In this document: positions 35,144 through 43,639 of the stretch, in pieces
Position numbering within the stretch: the stretch's first letter is position 1
Layout of the letters: every line of letters begins with the position of its first letter
DNA from: Coprenecus sp949297365
GTDB lineage: Bacteria > Bacteroidota > Bacteroidia > Bacteroidales > UBA932
Assembly (NCBI GenBank): GCA_963931055.1
Contig: OZ006987.1
Coordinates: 310,001-374,000 of the forward strand
Direction: 5' to 3'
Length of the DNA stretch: 64,000 nucleotides
The notes under the pieces: model-generated
Database searches by the model: none
The model's input: the letters and a program-made list of their open reading frames with translations, nothing else
What the model was told of the DNA's origin: nothing
Position numbers and translations under genes: made by a program

Positions 35144-35389
35144 TGGGTGGCAATGCTCCGAAAGACATTGATGGCCGGTCTGTTCATCTCTCAGTCTGGG
35201 TGCATTTGCTCCGAAAAGGATGGGCGGCCGGGGCTATTCCTGACCTCGTCAGGACAACTGGGTGGCAATGCTCCGAAAAATTGAGGCCCGCGAGCCGAGT
35301 TCCCTACCTTTTTTATTTATAATAGGGTCCTTTTTGGGTGGTTTTACTCCGAAATAATCATCGGTTTTCTGGGGGCCTTTGCTCCGAAA
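35144..35389. repeat. Five subterminal repeats of the IS21 right end
   Basis: Copies at 35144-35163, 35197-35217, 35259-35279, 35335-35354 and 35370-35389 share TGGGTG...GCTCCGAAA. Two inverted relatives stand at the left end (32700-32719 and 32724-32742). Unequal copy numbers at the two ends are normal for IS21 and mark likely IstA binding sites. The istA promoter should lie among them. Confidence 0.85.
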
Positions 35390-35395
35390 TCGCCA

Positions 35396-35403
35396 GAAAT
35401 AAG
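35396..35403. repeat. Target site duplication, right copy (GAAATAAG)
   Basis: Second copy of the octamer at 32686-32693, directly after the CA end of the IS21 element. Confidence 0.92.
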
Positions 35404-35646
35404 TACAATAGTAATGCTACTATCAAAAATTTTGTTTCTTAATTTTGACTCCACAGTGGAGTCTTTAAAATTGGATAGATCCTCACCATCTAGTTCTCCT
35501 TTATTAATGTGATCATCATCTTCAAGCTTATCCTGTAGCTCATCAACATAGTGACGAACTTTGGTTGATTCGTACCAAGGTGTTCTTTCAAGATGTTCCA
35601 CAGAAGTATCACCATATTTATATGATATAAAAATCTTATGTCCCAT
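35396..35646 (-). pseudogene. ThsB-like TIR gene, 5' part, interrupted by IS21
   Basis: Encodes the first 84 residues: MGHKIFISYKYGDTSVEHLE (strand A and loop of a TIR-like fold), a Trp/Tyr-containing helix, an acidic segment and KIFDSSITIVLIS (strand D). The frame then runs into the IS and picks up unrelated residues before a stop. The start is six bases after the SLOG gene ends, making it the fourth gene of the TIR/SLOG operon. In Thoeris, ThsB senses phage and makes a cyclic ADP-ribose-type signal from NAD+; here the same role is inferred for the intact ancestor. Confidence 0.82.
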
Positions 35647-35652
35647 GATTAT

Positions 35653-36234
35653 TTATAAATTAAGTAAATCTTTAAATAATGAAGAATATGCCAAGTTAAT
35701 GCATAATTCAGTTTTTTTGCCGTCAAAATATTTGTCATAAATGATTTTGGCAGCACCCCCAGTGCTAGCCAAAGGAAATACTTTTGCGTTTGGATGTAAT
35801 TGAGTAAACATTGTATATTCATCTTCTACACCTTCCATGCCTCCAATAAATATTCCAGCGTAAAATTCATTATCTTCAAGCATACGTTTTCTCATTTCTT
35901 TTATACTCAAATCTTTATTTCCCATATCAACAGTCTTTATAATATGAGCAACACTTTCATTCTCTAAAGGAAAGAACTGTTCAAAATACGTAGATTGATA
36001 CAAAGTTACGCTACTCTGTATATCTAATCCCGAATGCTGCAAAATACTAGCTATAAGTGGTGTTATTGAAGGATGACCTCCCCAAATCAGTTTATACTTA
36101 GGCAATGCTATACTAGCTAAAGCTAATACTGAATCACGTATTGCTATTGTATCAGCTGTTCTAAAATATTTTTCATCTCTTCCTGGCATAGGAATACTTG
36201 CGGACAAGAATATATTTAATTGTTTTTGAGCCAT
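35653..36234 (-). CDS. SLOG-domain protein (nucleotide-ligand sensor type)
   Basis: 193 residues, essentially one Rossmann-like SLOG domain: LNIFLSASIPMPGRDEKYF at the start, YKLIWGGHPSITPLIASIL (about 47-65), YAGIFIGGMEGVEDEYTMF (about 128-146) and FPLASTGGAAKIIY (about 157-170). These glycine-rich turns are the ligand pocket in the SLOG/LOG/TRPM superfamily; in Thoeris the SLOG part of ThsA binds the TIR-made signal. No effector domain is attached, which is unusual: it may act by binding another protein, hydrolyse the ligand, or regulate the TIR proteins. Overlaps the upstream TIR gene by 19 nt. Confidence 0.75.
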   Translation of the reverse strand: MAQKQLNIFLSASIPMPGRDEKYFRTADTIAIRDSVLALASIALPKYKLIWGGHPSITPLIASILQHSGLDIQSSVTLYQSTYFEQFFPLENESVAHIIKTVDMGNKDLSIKEMRKRMLEDNEFYAGIFIGGMEGVEDEYTMFTQLHPNAKVFPLASTGGAAKIIYDKYFDGKKTELCINLAYSSLFKDLLNL

Positions 36235-37379
36235 AATTCAAAATCTTTTTTCTTAATAGTTTTAACCTCTAATGATTTATTTAACCACTCTAGATGTTCT
36301 ATCCATTTCTTACGAATACGTAAGTCGTCATATATAAGGAATAATTCTATTTTCTCGTTATCAAGCAATTTTCTAAAACGTAGAGAATCGAAGCAGTCGT
36401 AAGATTGTGGAATACCTATTGCTGGAATAAACAATCTAATTCTATCATCTTTCAAAGTTTCTACAAGATAACGATATTCTTGCGTAAGTTGTCGCCCTTG
36501 TTTACGAGCTTCTTTAACAAATTCTCCCACAAGATTGTCTTGTCTTGCAGCGAGGTTTCTAGCTCTAACAGACTCTACCGTTTTTACAATGTTCTCGATA
36601 CATTTTTCAGTAATACGACAAGATTCATTACGAGAATCTTCATTCAGAAACATTTTTTGTGTTAATTGGATAGGTTCGCATAATAAATTGTGTATGTCTG
36701 GGGTGCAATCAGGCCAAATAATTTCAACTACTCCAATTTGTTTTTGGTTCGCTGATACAATCTCCTCATTGCACCACTTGCTATTTTTAAAATCATTAGT
36801 GTATAACTGGATTAGCACATCGCAATCCGTCATTCGGTGATGTAATTCTTCTTGAAAATTTTTAGCAGGATTGATAGAATATGTGTCAAGAAATACATCG
36901 TAATTATTCCGGACAAAAGCATCAAATAATTGGTTGGCCACAGCAGAAGAATCCGTCCGGCGATAACTAATGAATAGCTTCCGGTTTTCTCTCAATAACC
37001 TCATTGATTCAAATGCATAGTTAATATACTTTTCAATATGATCAGCAATATATTGCCTTCCATTCATTACATGAATAATTTCAGGAACTTCTGCTTCAAA
37101 TTTTTCGCCAAAATATATTGGCAAAATAGCATCCCCATTATCAAGGAGAACTTTTAATACATCGATATCTTTTTCTGAGTGAGTTATATTGCCAAAATAG
37201 AATACGAAAGATGGTTGTTTATTTGAGTACTTTTCACGAAAAGTATCGACATAGACTACCTCAAACATATTGTTATTCAGACCTATACTTTGAATCTTCT
37301 CAAAAAAACGAACTTTTATTGCATTACAAGCATCATTCTTGATATCTCCCAGAAAGATAAGTTGGTATTTATATGTCAT
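36216..37379 (-). CDS. Three-part TIR-domain protein
   Basis: 387 residues from MTYKYQLIFLGDIKND; the longer frame from 37451 would run into the upstream gene. Residues 1-125 form an alpha/beta domain of unknown type (VFYFGNITHSEKDIDVLKVL, AILPIYFGEKFEAEVPE). Residues 134-260 are a TIR domain: KLFISYRRTDSSAVANQLF, a DTYSINPAKNF loop and NSKWCNEEI, where Glu206 is the expected NADase catalytic residue. The C-terminal 120 residues are basic and helical, ending with IELFLIYDDLRIRKKWIEHL, unidentified. It could be a signal-making or NAD-depleting enzyme. Second gene of the operon, 25 nt after the first. Confidence 0.78.
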   Translation of the reverse strand: MTYKYQLIFLGDIKNDACNAIKVRFFEKIQSIGLNNNMFEVVYVDTFREKYSNKQPSFVFYFGNITHSEKDIDVLKVLLDNGDAILPIYFGEKFEAEVPEIIHVMNGRQYIADHIEKYINYAFESMRLLRENRKLFISYRRTDSSAVANQLFDAFVRNNYDVFLDTYSINPAKNFQEELHHRMTDCDVLIQLYTNDFKNSKWCNEEIVSANQKQIGVVEIIWPDCTPDIHNLLCEPIQLTQKMFLNEDSRNESCRITEKCIENIVKTVESVRARNLAARQDNLVGEFVKEARKQGRQLTQEYRYLVETLKDDRIRLFIPAIGIPQSYDCFDSLRFRKLLDNEKIELFLIYDDLRIRKKWIEHLEWLNKSLEVKTIKKKDFELWLKNN

Positions 37380-37404
37380 GATAATTGTTGCCCTTTGTAA
37401 GTAA

Positions 37405-37974
37405 CTATGATATAATCCAATCGTATAATTTTTTGAGATAAAAATCTCCATCTTTATCCTTGTAACTATAGTAATATCCTTTAGGTATCAACTTCCCGTT
37501 TGAATATTTTTCTGTTCCAAAATAATATTGAATAGTCGGATATATTTGCATATATTCAGAACCTTTCCAGCTACCATCGTTCTGAGCAATTGGAAATAAT
37601 GCTATTTTCCCTAAATCAAATTTTTGTGCATCGCCGTAACCTAATTCCCAATTGCACCATTTTGAGTCAATAGCACCATCAGTAGCAATCAATATGAATT
37701 TATCATATTTTTCAATTTGCTGTTTAATTATTGTCGCTGTAACTCCTGAAGTAGTCCTTGGCATAGAATTGTCAAGCCAATCAACATAAATGCTAGTATG
37801 CAAATTCTCTAAAATGTAGGCAACTCGTTTGAGTTGGCTAATTTCATCATGTTTGTGAGATAGGAATACGGATGCACGCTGCCCCACAGAAAAATGTCTA
37901 GTTTGCCGATGAGACTCCGAAACAACATCAGCAGCAAGAGTAAGATTTTTTAGTTGGTTTTCTGTTAGAATCAT
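37405..37974 (-). CDS. Short TIR-domain protein
   Basis: 189 residues from MILTENQLKN (37974); the promoter just upstream rules out the ATG at 38049. TIR fold from about 33: SVFLSHKHDEISQLKRVAYI, VDWLDNSMPRTTSG, KYDKFILIATDGAIDSKWCNWELGYG without a break except my cut here for length; Glu110 of WCNWELG is the predicted catalytic residue. The C-terminus adds a Tyr-rich stretch (GYYYSYKDKDGDFYL). Members of this type are common in bacterial defence loci. First gene of the TIR/SLOG operon and divergent from an Xre-type regulator. Confidence 0.8.
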   Translation of the reverse strand: MILTENQLKNLTLAADVVSESHRQTRHFSVGQRASVFLSHKHDEISQLKRVAYILENLHTSIYVDWLDNSMPRTTSGVTATIIKQQIEKYDKFILIATDGAIDSKWCNWELGYGDAQKFDLGKIALFPIAQNDGSWKGSEYMQIYPTIQYYFGTEKYSNGKLIPKGYYYSYKDKDGDFYLKKLYDWIIS

Positions 37975-37995
37975 GGCTATTTTTAATTTTGACAA

Positions 37996-38003
37996 CAAAA
38001 GTA
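37996..38003 (-). promoter_or_regulatory. -7 element (TACTTTTG) for the TIR/SLOG operon
   Basis: TACTTTTG on the minus strand, 21 nt before the ATG at 37974. The palindrome at 38012-38027 lies in the spacer region upstream of this box, where a bound repressor would block polymerase. Confidence 0.5.
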
Positions 38004-38011
38004 CAAAAATA

Positions 38012-38027
38012 ATTCGAGGTATCGAAT
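38012..38027. promoter_or_regulatory. Candidate operator between the TIR operon and the HTH gene
   Basis: ATTCGA (38012-38017), GGTA, TCGAAT (38022-38027), a perfect 6-bp inverted repeat; a further half site ATTCG follows at 38031-38035. It is centred between the two divergent -7 boxes (37996-38003 and 38037-38044) and so could control both transcripts through the adjacent Xre protein. Confidence 0.5.
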
Positions 38028-38036
38028 ATAATTCGC

Positions 38037-38044
38037 TATATTTG
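38037..38044 (+). promoter_or_regulatory. -7 element (TATATTTG) for the HTH gene
   Basis: TATATTTG, 22 nt before the ATG at 38067. No -33 box; the palindrome occupies that region instead. Confidence 0.5.
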
Positions 38045-38066
38045 CACAATAAAATTGCATTTAAAG

Positions 38067-38273
38067 ATGAAGCTAAATAGGATAAAGGCAGTCTTGTCGG
38101 ACAAAGGTATTTCCCAAACGTGGTTGGCTAAAAAACTGGATAAGAGCTTCAGTATGGTCAATGCCTATGCTTGCAACAGAGTCCAGCCTAACTTGGAGAC
38201 ACTGCAGCAAATTGCAGAGATTCTTCAAGTGGACTTAAAAGATCTGATAACAGACAAGAATGAACGGGGATGA
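38067..38273 (+). CDS. Small Xre/Cro-type helix-turn-helix regulator
   Basis: 68 residues from MKLNRIKAVLSDKGIS. A single HTH_3 domain: QTWLAKKLDKSFSMVNAYACN (recognition helix region) and LETLQQIAEILQVDLKDLI. Such proteins precede type I restriction operons and defence loci in Bacteroidetes. It may repress both itself and the divergent TIR operon and may set the delay for expression of the hsd genes that start 68 nt downstream. Confidence 0.85.
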   Translation: MKLNRIKAVLSDKGISQTWLAKKLDKSFSMVNAYACNRVQPNLETLQQIAEILQVDLKDLITDKNERG

Positions 38274-38341
38274 TGTCCTGTGGACATGTATTATCTTTTT
38301 TAGCGTATAACTTCTGATAATGCAGAAATACAGGAACAGCT

Positions 38342-41047
38342 ATGACACCAGAAGAAAAAGCTAGACAAAAAATAGATCAATGGTTCGCCGAGGCAGGTTG
38401 GAAAGTAATCAATAGGGAAGACTATGAACCAACCTGTACAGCTGTTGCCATAAGGGAAGGATTGCTGAAGGGTAATCTTGAAGCGGATTATTTCCTTTTC
38501 ATTAATGGTAAGGCCGTTGGTGTTCTTGAGGCCAAAAGGGAAGATGTGGATGCGCTTTCCGATAAGGTATGTGAGCAGGCGGCATTATATGCCAAAAGCG
38601 TTCCTCATATATATCAGACATATCAGAACCCATTGCCTTTTATTTTTACTTCCAATGGGAAGAATCTGTATTTCTGTGACTTCCGCAAGCAGGAGCAAAG
38701 TTTCAAACAGATAATGGCTATCCCAACTCCCTATGAGTTGGTCAAGCAGTTAGGGATAGGTGATTATTTTGCAGGACTTCCTACTTTACAAAAAAAAGGA
38801 TTGCGAGATTGCCAGTATGAAGCCGTAACCGAATTGGAAAAAAGTTTTCGTACCGGGCAAAACCGTGCCTTGATGGTTTTGGCAACTGGTGCAGGCAAAA
38901 CATATACAGCTTGTCTTGCTGCATACCGTTTGCTATCCTATACTCCTATGAGAAGGATACTGTTTCTGGTGGACAGGAATAATCTCGGTAAGCAAGCGGA
39001 AGGAGAGTTCGGGACTTTTCGATTGACAGAGAACGGAGATGCGTTCAATACCATATTTACGGTGAACAGGCTTCGTTCCTCATCTATACCATCAGACAGT
39101 AATGTGATCATTTCGACTATTCAGCGTCTCTTTTCCTTTTTAAAAGGAGACGCTATTGACGATGGTGACGAAGATGAAGGTAATGAACCAGCCGAAGAAA
39201 TCATTTTGCCGCCTAATCCAAACCTGCCTCATGATTATTTTGATTTGATTATCATAGATGAATGTCATCGCTCTATTTATGGAAACTGGCGGAAAGTATT
39301 GGAGTATTTTGATACGGCAAGGCTCATTGGATTGACAGCCACACCTGTACCGGAGACTATGGCGTTCTTCAACAATAACCGTATAGTCAACTATACCCTG
39401 GAAAAAAGTATTGTTGACGGTGTAAATGTTGATTGCCGTGTATATAGAATCAAAACACAGGTAACGGAGAATGGTGGTGCCATATTGGAGGGTGAAAAGG
39501 TAAAAGAAGAAACACGCTATACAGGAGATATAAAAACCATCTTCAACAAGGAAACTAAAATTTATACCTGTAAGGAACTGAATCGAAGTGTCATCAATCC
39601 TGCACAGATTAAACTTGTCTTATCCACTTATCGCGATGTAGTCTATACCGAACTATTCAATGACCCTCAAAGGGAAGCCAACTTTGACTATTTGCCGAAG
39701 ACATTGATATTTGCCCTCAACGAAACTCACGCTACCAATATCGTACAGATTGCGAAAGAGGTATTCGGACGTGCCGATAACCGCTTTGTGCAAAAAATCA
39801 CATATTCTGCAGGCGACAGCAACGAACTGATACGCCAGTTCCGCAACGACAAGGATTTCCGTATTGCAGTTACCTGCACATTGGTTGCAACCGGAACGGA
39901 TATAAAACCGTTGGAGGTTGTGATGTTTATGCGCGATGTGGAATCGTTGCCCCTGTATATACAGATGAAAGGTCGCGGTGTGCGCACCATTGGAGACGAG
40001 CAACTGCGCAATGTCACCCCGAATGCATTCAGTAAAGATTGCTTCTACTTGGTTGATGCCGTAGGTGTAACTGAACACGAAAAGATAATACCGACGACAG
40101 CAGATGAGCCGACAACAAAAACAATTACTCTTAAAGAGTTATTGGAGCGGATAAGTCATGGCTATCTCCCCGATGAATATTTGCAACGTCTTGCAGCAAC
40201 GCTTTCTCGAATATATAACAAGGCAGACAATTCGCAGAGAAATGAGTTCGCCCGCTTGGCTCATGATGACATGAAGGGACTTGCTTCCAGAATTTATGAT
40301 GCACTTGACAATAGCACACTCCCACCGTTTGTCAGCATAAACGAGTCAAATAACGAGCGGAAAGGATTGGTTTCCCCACTTGCCAATCATGCAGATGCAA
40401 GACGATACTTGCATATTCTTGCCGCAGGATTTGTCAATACGCTGATGCCGGGAGAAGATACACTTATCTCTAAAGGGTTTTCTATTGAGGAAGCACAAAA
40501 CACGACCGAGGCTTTCGAAGAGTTTTGCAGAGAACACACTGACGAAATTGAAGCATTGCGAATCATTTACAATAATGAAGGAGAGCCGATTACTTATTCA
40601 ATGTTAAAAGATTTGGAGAACAAGCTCAAAATGGCAAACAATCATTTCACATCCAAGCAACTTTGGAACTCGTATGCCATCCTGAATCCAAACAGTGTGC
40701 GACGCTCTACCACCAAAGAAGAAAGCGATGCACTTACAAATATCATTCAGCTTGTGCGCTATGCTTTCCGGCAAATCGAACGGTTGGATAGTGTAGTCAC
40801 TACCTCCAAACAGTACTTCAATCTATGGCTAGGACAAAACCAGCGAGAAATAACAGATAAACAGCGCGAAGTGATAAGTCGCATAGTGGACTACATCGCC
40901 TCCAACGGTGCTTGTACTGTGAGGGATATTCGTGAAGACGATGCAACCCATGCGGCACAAATGATACGGGCGTTTGGTAATATGCAGAAAGCAGACGATG
41001 CACTTCGTTCTCTTTATACATTTGTAGTTTTAAGAAAAGCAGCATAA
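38342..41047 (+). CDS. hsdR: Type I restriction enzyme, R subunit
   Basis: 901 residues. Motor and nuclease subunit that translocates DNA and cuts unmethylated targets. N-terminal PD-(D/E)xK nuclease (LEADYFLFINGKAVGVLEAK, about 40-65), helicase Walker A VLATGAGKTYTACL (near 180), motif II IIIDECHRSIYGNW (near 306), motif III GLTATPVPETM, motif VI region MKGRGVRTIG, and a C-terminal assembly region. Full length with no disruption. First gene of a compact hsdRM-DUF1016-S operon. Confidence 0.95.
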   Translation: MTPEEKARQKIDQWFAEAGWKVINREDYEPTCTAVAIREGLLKGNLEADYFLFINGKAVGVLEAKREDVDALSDKVCEQAALYAKSVPHIYQTYQNPLPFIFTSNGKNLYFCDFRKQEQSFKQIMAIPTPYELVKQLGIGDYFAGLPTLQKKGLRDCQYEAVTELEKSFRTGQNRALMVLATGAGKTYTACLAAYRLLSYTPMRRILFLVDRNNLGKQAEGEFGTFRLTENGDAFNTIFTVNRLRSSSIPSDSNVIISTIQRLFSFLKGDAIDDGDEDEGNEPAEEIILPPNPNLPHDYFDLIIIDECHRSIYGNWRKVLEYFDTARLIGLTATPVPETMAFFNNNRIVNYTLEKSIVDGVNVDCRVYRIKTQVTENGGAILEGEKVKEETRYTGDIKTIFNKETKIYTCKELNRSVINPAQIKLVLSTYRDVVYTELFNDPQREANFDYLPKTLIFALNETHATNIVQIAKEVFGRADNRFVQKITYSAGDSNELIRQFRNDKDFRIAVTCTLVATGTDIKPLEVVMFMRDVESLPLYIQMKGRGVRTIGDEQLRNVTPNAFSKDCFYLVDAVGVTEHEKIIPTTADEPTTKTITLKELLERISHGYLPDEYLQRLAATLSRIYNKADNSQRNEFARLAHDDMKGLASRIYDALDNSTLPPFVSINESNNERKGLVSPLANHADARRYLHILAAGFVNTLMPGEDTLISKGFSIEEAQNTTEAFEEFCREHTDEIEALRIIYNNEGEPITYSMLKDLENKLKMANNHFTSKQLWNSYAILNPNSVRRSTTKEESDALTNIIQLVRYAFRQIERLDSVVTTSKQYFNLWLGQNQREITDKQREVISRIVDYIASNGACTVRDIREDDATHAAQMIRAFGNMQKADDALRSLYTFVVLRKAA

Positions 41048-41053
41048 TAAATA

Positions 41054-42472
41054 ATGGCAACAAATAACACAACAGAGCAATCACTCACCAAAAAGGTATG
41101 GAATCTAGCTACCACTCTTGCTGGGCAAGGGATTGGGTTTACCGATTATATAACTCAGCTCACCTATCTTCTGTTCCTGAAGATGGATGCCGAGAATGTA
41201 GAAATGTTTGGAGAAGAATCCGCTATCCCAGATGGTTATCAGTGGGCAGATTTGATTTCTCTTGACGGCTTGGATTTAGTCAGACAGTATGAAGAAACGC
41301 TTAAACTGCTTAGCGAACAGGAGAATCTGATTGGTACTATCTATACAAAGGCACAAAACAAGATTGACAAGCCCGTTTATCTGAAAAAGGTCATTTCCAT
41401 GATTGATGAGGAACAATGGCTCATCATGGACGGTGATGTTAAAGGTGCTATCTACGAAAGCATCCTCGAAAAGAACGGACAAGACAAGAAAAGCGGTGCG
41501 GGGCAATACTTCACTCCCCGTCCACTTATCAAAGCAATGGTGGATTGTATCGCTCCTCAAATAGGAGAAACGGTTTGCGACCCGGCATGCGGAACAGGCG
41601 GTTTTCTGTTGACGGCTTACGATTACATGAAAGGCCAGTCAGCAAGTAAGGAAAAACGGGATTTCATGCGTAACAATGCCTTACATGGTGTGGATAACAC
41701 TCCATTGGTGGTAACACTTGCCTCAATGAATCTATATCTGCATGGCGTAGGCACAGACCGAAGTCCGATTGTCTGTGAAGATTCGCTGGAGAAAGAGCCG
41801 TCAACGCTTGTAGATGTGATACTTGCAAATCCTCCATTCGGAACACGCCCGGCTGGTTCTGTCGATATCAACCGTCCGGATTTCTATGTAGAGACAAAGA
41901 ATAATCAGCTGAACTTCCTGCAGCACATGATGCTGATGCTTAAGACCGGAGGCCGTGCAGCTGTAGTATTGCCGGACAATGTTCTTTTTGAAGGAGGTGC
42001 CGGTGAAACAATACGAAAGAAGTTGCTGACGGATTTTAATCTGCACACCATTCTCCGCTTGCCTACAGGTATATTTTATGCCCAAGGCGTGAAAGCCAAT
42101 GTCTTGTTCTTTACGAAAGGACAGCCGACAAAAGAGATCTGGTTCTATGATTATCGTACAGATGTCAAGCATACTCTTGCCACCAACAAACTCGAACGCC
42201 ATCATCTGGATGATTTTGTCTCTTGCTATAATAACCGGGTAGAAATCTTCGATGCAGAAAACAATCCGCAAGGACGATGGCGGAAATATCCGGTAGAGGA
42301 AATTCTTGCCCGTGACAAAACAAGCCTTGACATCACATGGATAAAACAAGGTGGGGACGCTGATGATCGTTTGCTTTCCGAACTAATGGCCGATATAAAA
42401 GAGAAAAGCCAAAGAATAAGTACCGCTGTAGCCGAACTTGAAAAATTATTGGCAAACATAAATGAGGATTGA
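41054..42472 (+). CDS. hsdM: Type I restriction-modification, M subunit (N6-adenine methyltransferase)
   Basis: 472 residues. N-terminal helical HsdM_N domain (KKVWNLATTLAGQGIGFTDY), then the gamma-class methylase: GAGQYFTPRPLIKAMVDCI, SAM motif I VCDPACGTGGFLLTAYDYM (near 175), catalytic motif IV DVILANPPFG (near 258). Forms M2S with HsdS and M2R2S with HsdR. Six bases after hsdR. Confidence 0.96.
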   Translation: MATNNTTEQSLTKKVWNLATTLAGQGIGFTDYITQLTYLLFLKMDAENVEMFGEESAIPDGYQWADLISLDGLDLVRQYEETLKLLSEQENLIGTIYTKAQNKIDKPVYLKKVISMIDEEQWLIMDGDVKGAIYESILEKNGQDKKSGAGQYFTPRPLIKAMVDCIAPQIGETVCDPACGTGGFLLTAYDYMKGQSASKEKRDFMRNNALHGVDNTPLVVTLASMNLYLHGVGTDRSPIVCEDSLEKEPSTLVDVILANPPFGTRPAGSVDINRPDFYVETKNNQLNFLQHMMLMLKTGGRAAVVLPDNVLFEGGAGETIRKKLLTDFNLHTILRLPTGIFYAQGVKANVLFFTKGQPTKEIWFYDYRTDVKHTLATNKLERHHLDDFVSCYNNRVEIFDAENNPQGRWRKYPVEEILARDKTSLDITWIKQGGDADDRLLSELMADIKEKSQRISTAVAELEKLLANINED

Positions 42473-42476
42473 GTGT

Positions 42477-43634
42477 ATGGAAAACAATAAGATAGCCATA
42501 TCAGTCGAGCAACAGTTCGGAGAAGTCGTAGACATCATTCTCCGGCATAAAAGCCGTGCTTCCAAAGCTGTCAATGAAGAACTGCTGCTTACTGCATGGC
42601 ATGTGGGAGGTTATGTTTCAGCCAAACTGAAAAGCGAAGAATGGGGAAGCAAGGTCGTAACGCAACTATCGGAATATATTCGGTCACAGCGGCCGGACAT
42701 CAAAGGATTTGGGCGAAGCAGCATTTATAACATGGTGCTATTTTATGACGAATATTCTTCTGCGGCATTTGCTACTACAGTTGAGAAATACCTGAACTCT
42801 GAATTTGTCCAGCCAAGAATTGGACAAATAGAGACATCACATTCAGAGCCATCTTCAGAACACGCAATAATAGTGCATTCAAAAACTGCACAAATCGTCC
42901 AGCCAGAAATTGGACAAATGCCGAAGATACTGGAATTGACAACATTGACCAACCATATTGAAATCTTATGCCGTTGTAAAAGTAACGAAGAACGGATGTT
43001 CTATATTCTTTATGCCAATAAAGAACATCTGGTAAAACGGGAACTTCAGCGTTGTATCTCAAATCAGACATATACGGCTTTATTAGGTAATAAGGACAAT
43101 ATGTCAAAAGGGTTGCTTGAAACATATCCTGATGCTCCGGTCATGTTTAAAGATACTTTGTTTGTTGATTTTCTTGATTTGCCGAAGAAGCATAGCGAAT
43201 CACGGTTGAGAAATAGTTTGCTGGAGCACATGAAGCAGTTTATCCTTGAATTGGGCAAGGATTTTATATTCATGGATCAGGAATACCGCCTCAATATTGG
43301 GGCGTCCACATTTAAGGCCGATTTGCTGTTCTTTCATCGTGGATTGCAGGCATTGGTCGCTGTGGAACTGAAAAAGACGAAGTTTCATCCTCGCGATCTC
43401 GGACAGTTGGAATTTTATTTGGAAGCACTTGACCGGGATGTAAAACGTTCCAACGAGAATCCGTCCATTGGTATAATTCTCTGTCCTGAAGCAGATCGGG
43501 TAGTGGTGGAATATGCCATGAGCCGTAGCATGAGCCCGACAATGATAGCTGAATACAAGCGTATCCTTATTCCACAGGAACGTATGCAGGAGAAACTGAA
43601 CGAATTTTGCAACCTGTTTCTGAATAAAGACTGA
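42477..43634 (+). CDS. DUF1016 / YhcG-type PD-(D/E)xK nuclease domain protein
   Basis: 385 residues from MENNKIAISVEQQFGEVVD, four bases after hsdM. N-terminal DUF1016 helical domain (LLTAWHVGGYVSAKL, KGFGRSSIYNMVLFYDEY) and a C-terminal nuclease-like domain (LGKDFIFMDQEYRLNIG, FKADLLFFHRGLQALVAVELK; the E-x-K fits the nuclease core). Commonly inserted in Bacteroidetes type I loci between M and S genes or beside them. Whether it cuts DNA, helps restriction or acts on its own is unresolved. The middle includes two close repeats of an (I/V)VQPEIGQ-like motif. Confidence 0.85.
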   Translation: MENNKIAISVEQQFGEVVDIILRHKSRASKAVNEELLLTAWHVGGYVSAKLKSEEWGSKVVTQLSEYIRSQRPDIKGFGRSSIYNMVLFYDEYSSAAFATTVEKYLNSEFVQPRIGQIETSHSEPSSEHAIIVHSKTAQIVQPEIGQMPKILELTTLTNHIEILCRCKSNEERMFYILYANKEHLVKRELQRCISNQTYTALLGNKDNMSKGLLETYPDAPVMFKDTLFVDFLDLPKKHSESRLRNSLLEHMKQFILELGKDFIFMDQEYRLNIGASTFKADLLFFHRGLQALVAVELKKTKFHPRDLGQLEFYLEALDRDVKRSNENPSIGIILCPEADRVVVEYAMSRSMSPTMIAEYKRILIPQERMQEKLNEFCNLFLNKD

Positions 43635-43639
43635 TTGCT

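Larger units (their letters stand above)
32694..35395 (-). mobile_element. Complete IS21-family insertion sequence
   Basis: 2702 bp with TG...CA ends, carrying istA and istB in that order on the minus strand. The ends are related inverted repeats (TGCGTATTTCGG on the left, TGGCGATTTCGG as read inward on the right). Typical of the family, each end has several copies of a longer binding repeat: five near istA (starting 35144, 35197, 35259, 35335 and 35370, consensus TGGGTGGCAATGCTCCGAAA) and two inverted ones near istB (32700-32719, 32724-32742). Perfect 8-bp target duplications flank it. Both genes appear intact, so the copy may still be active. Confidence 0.95.
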
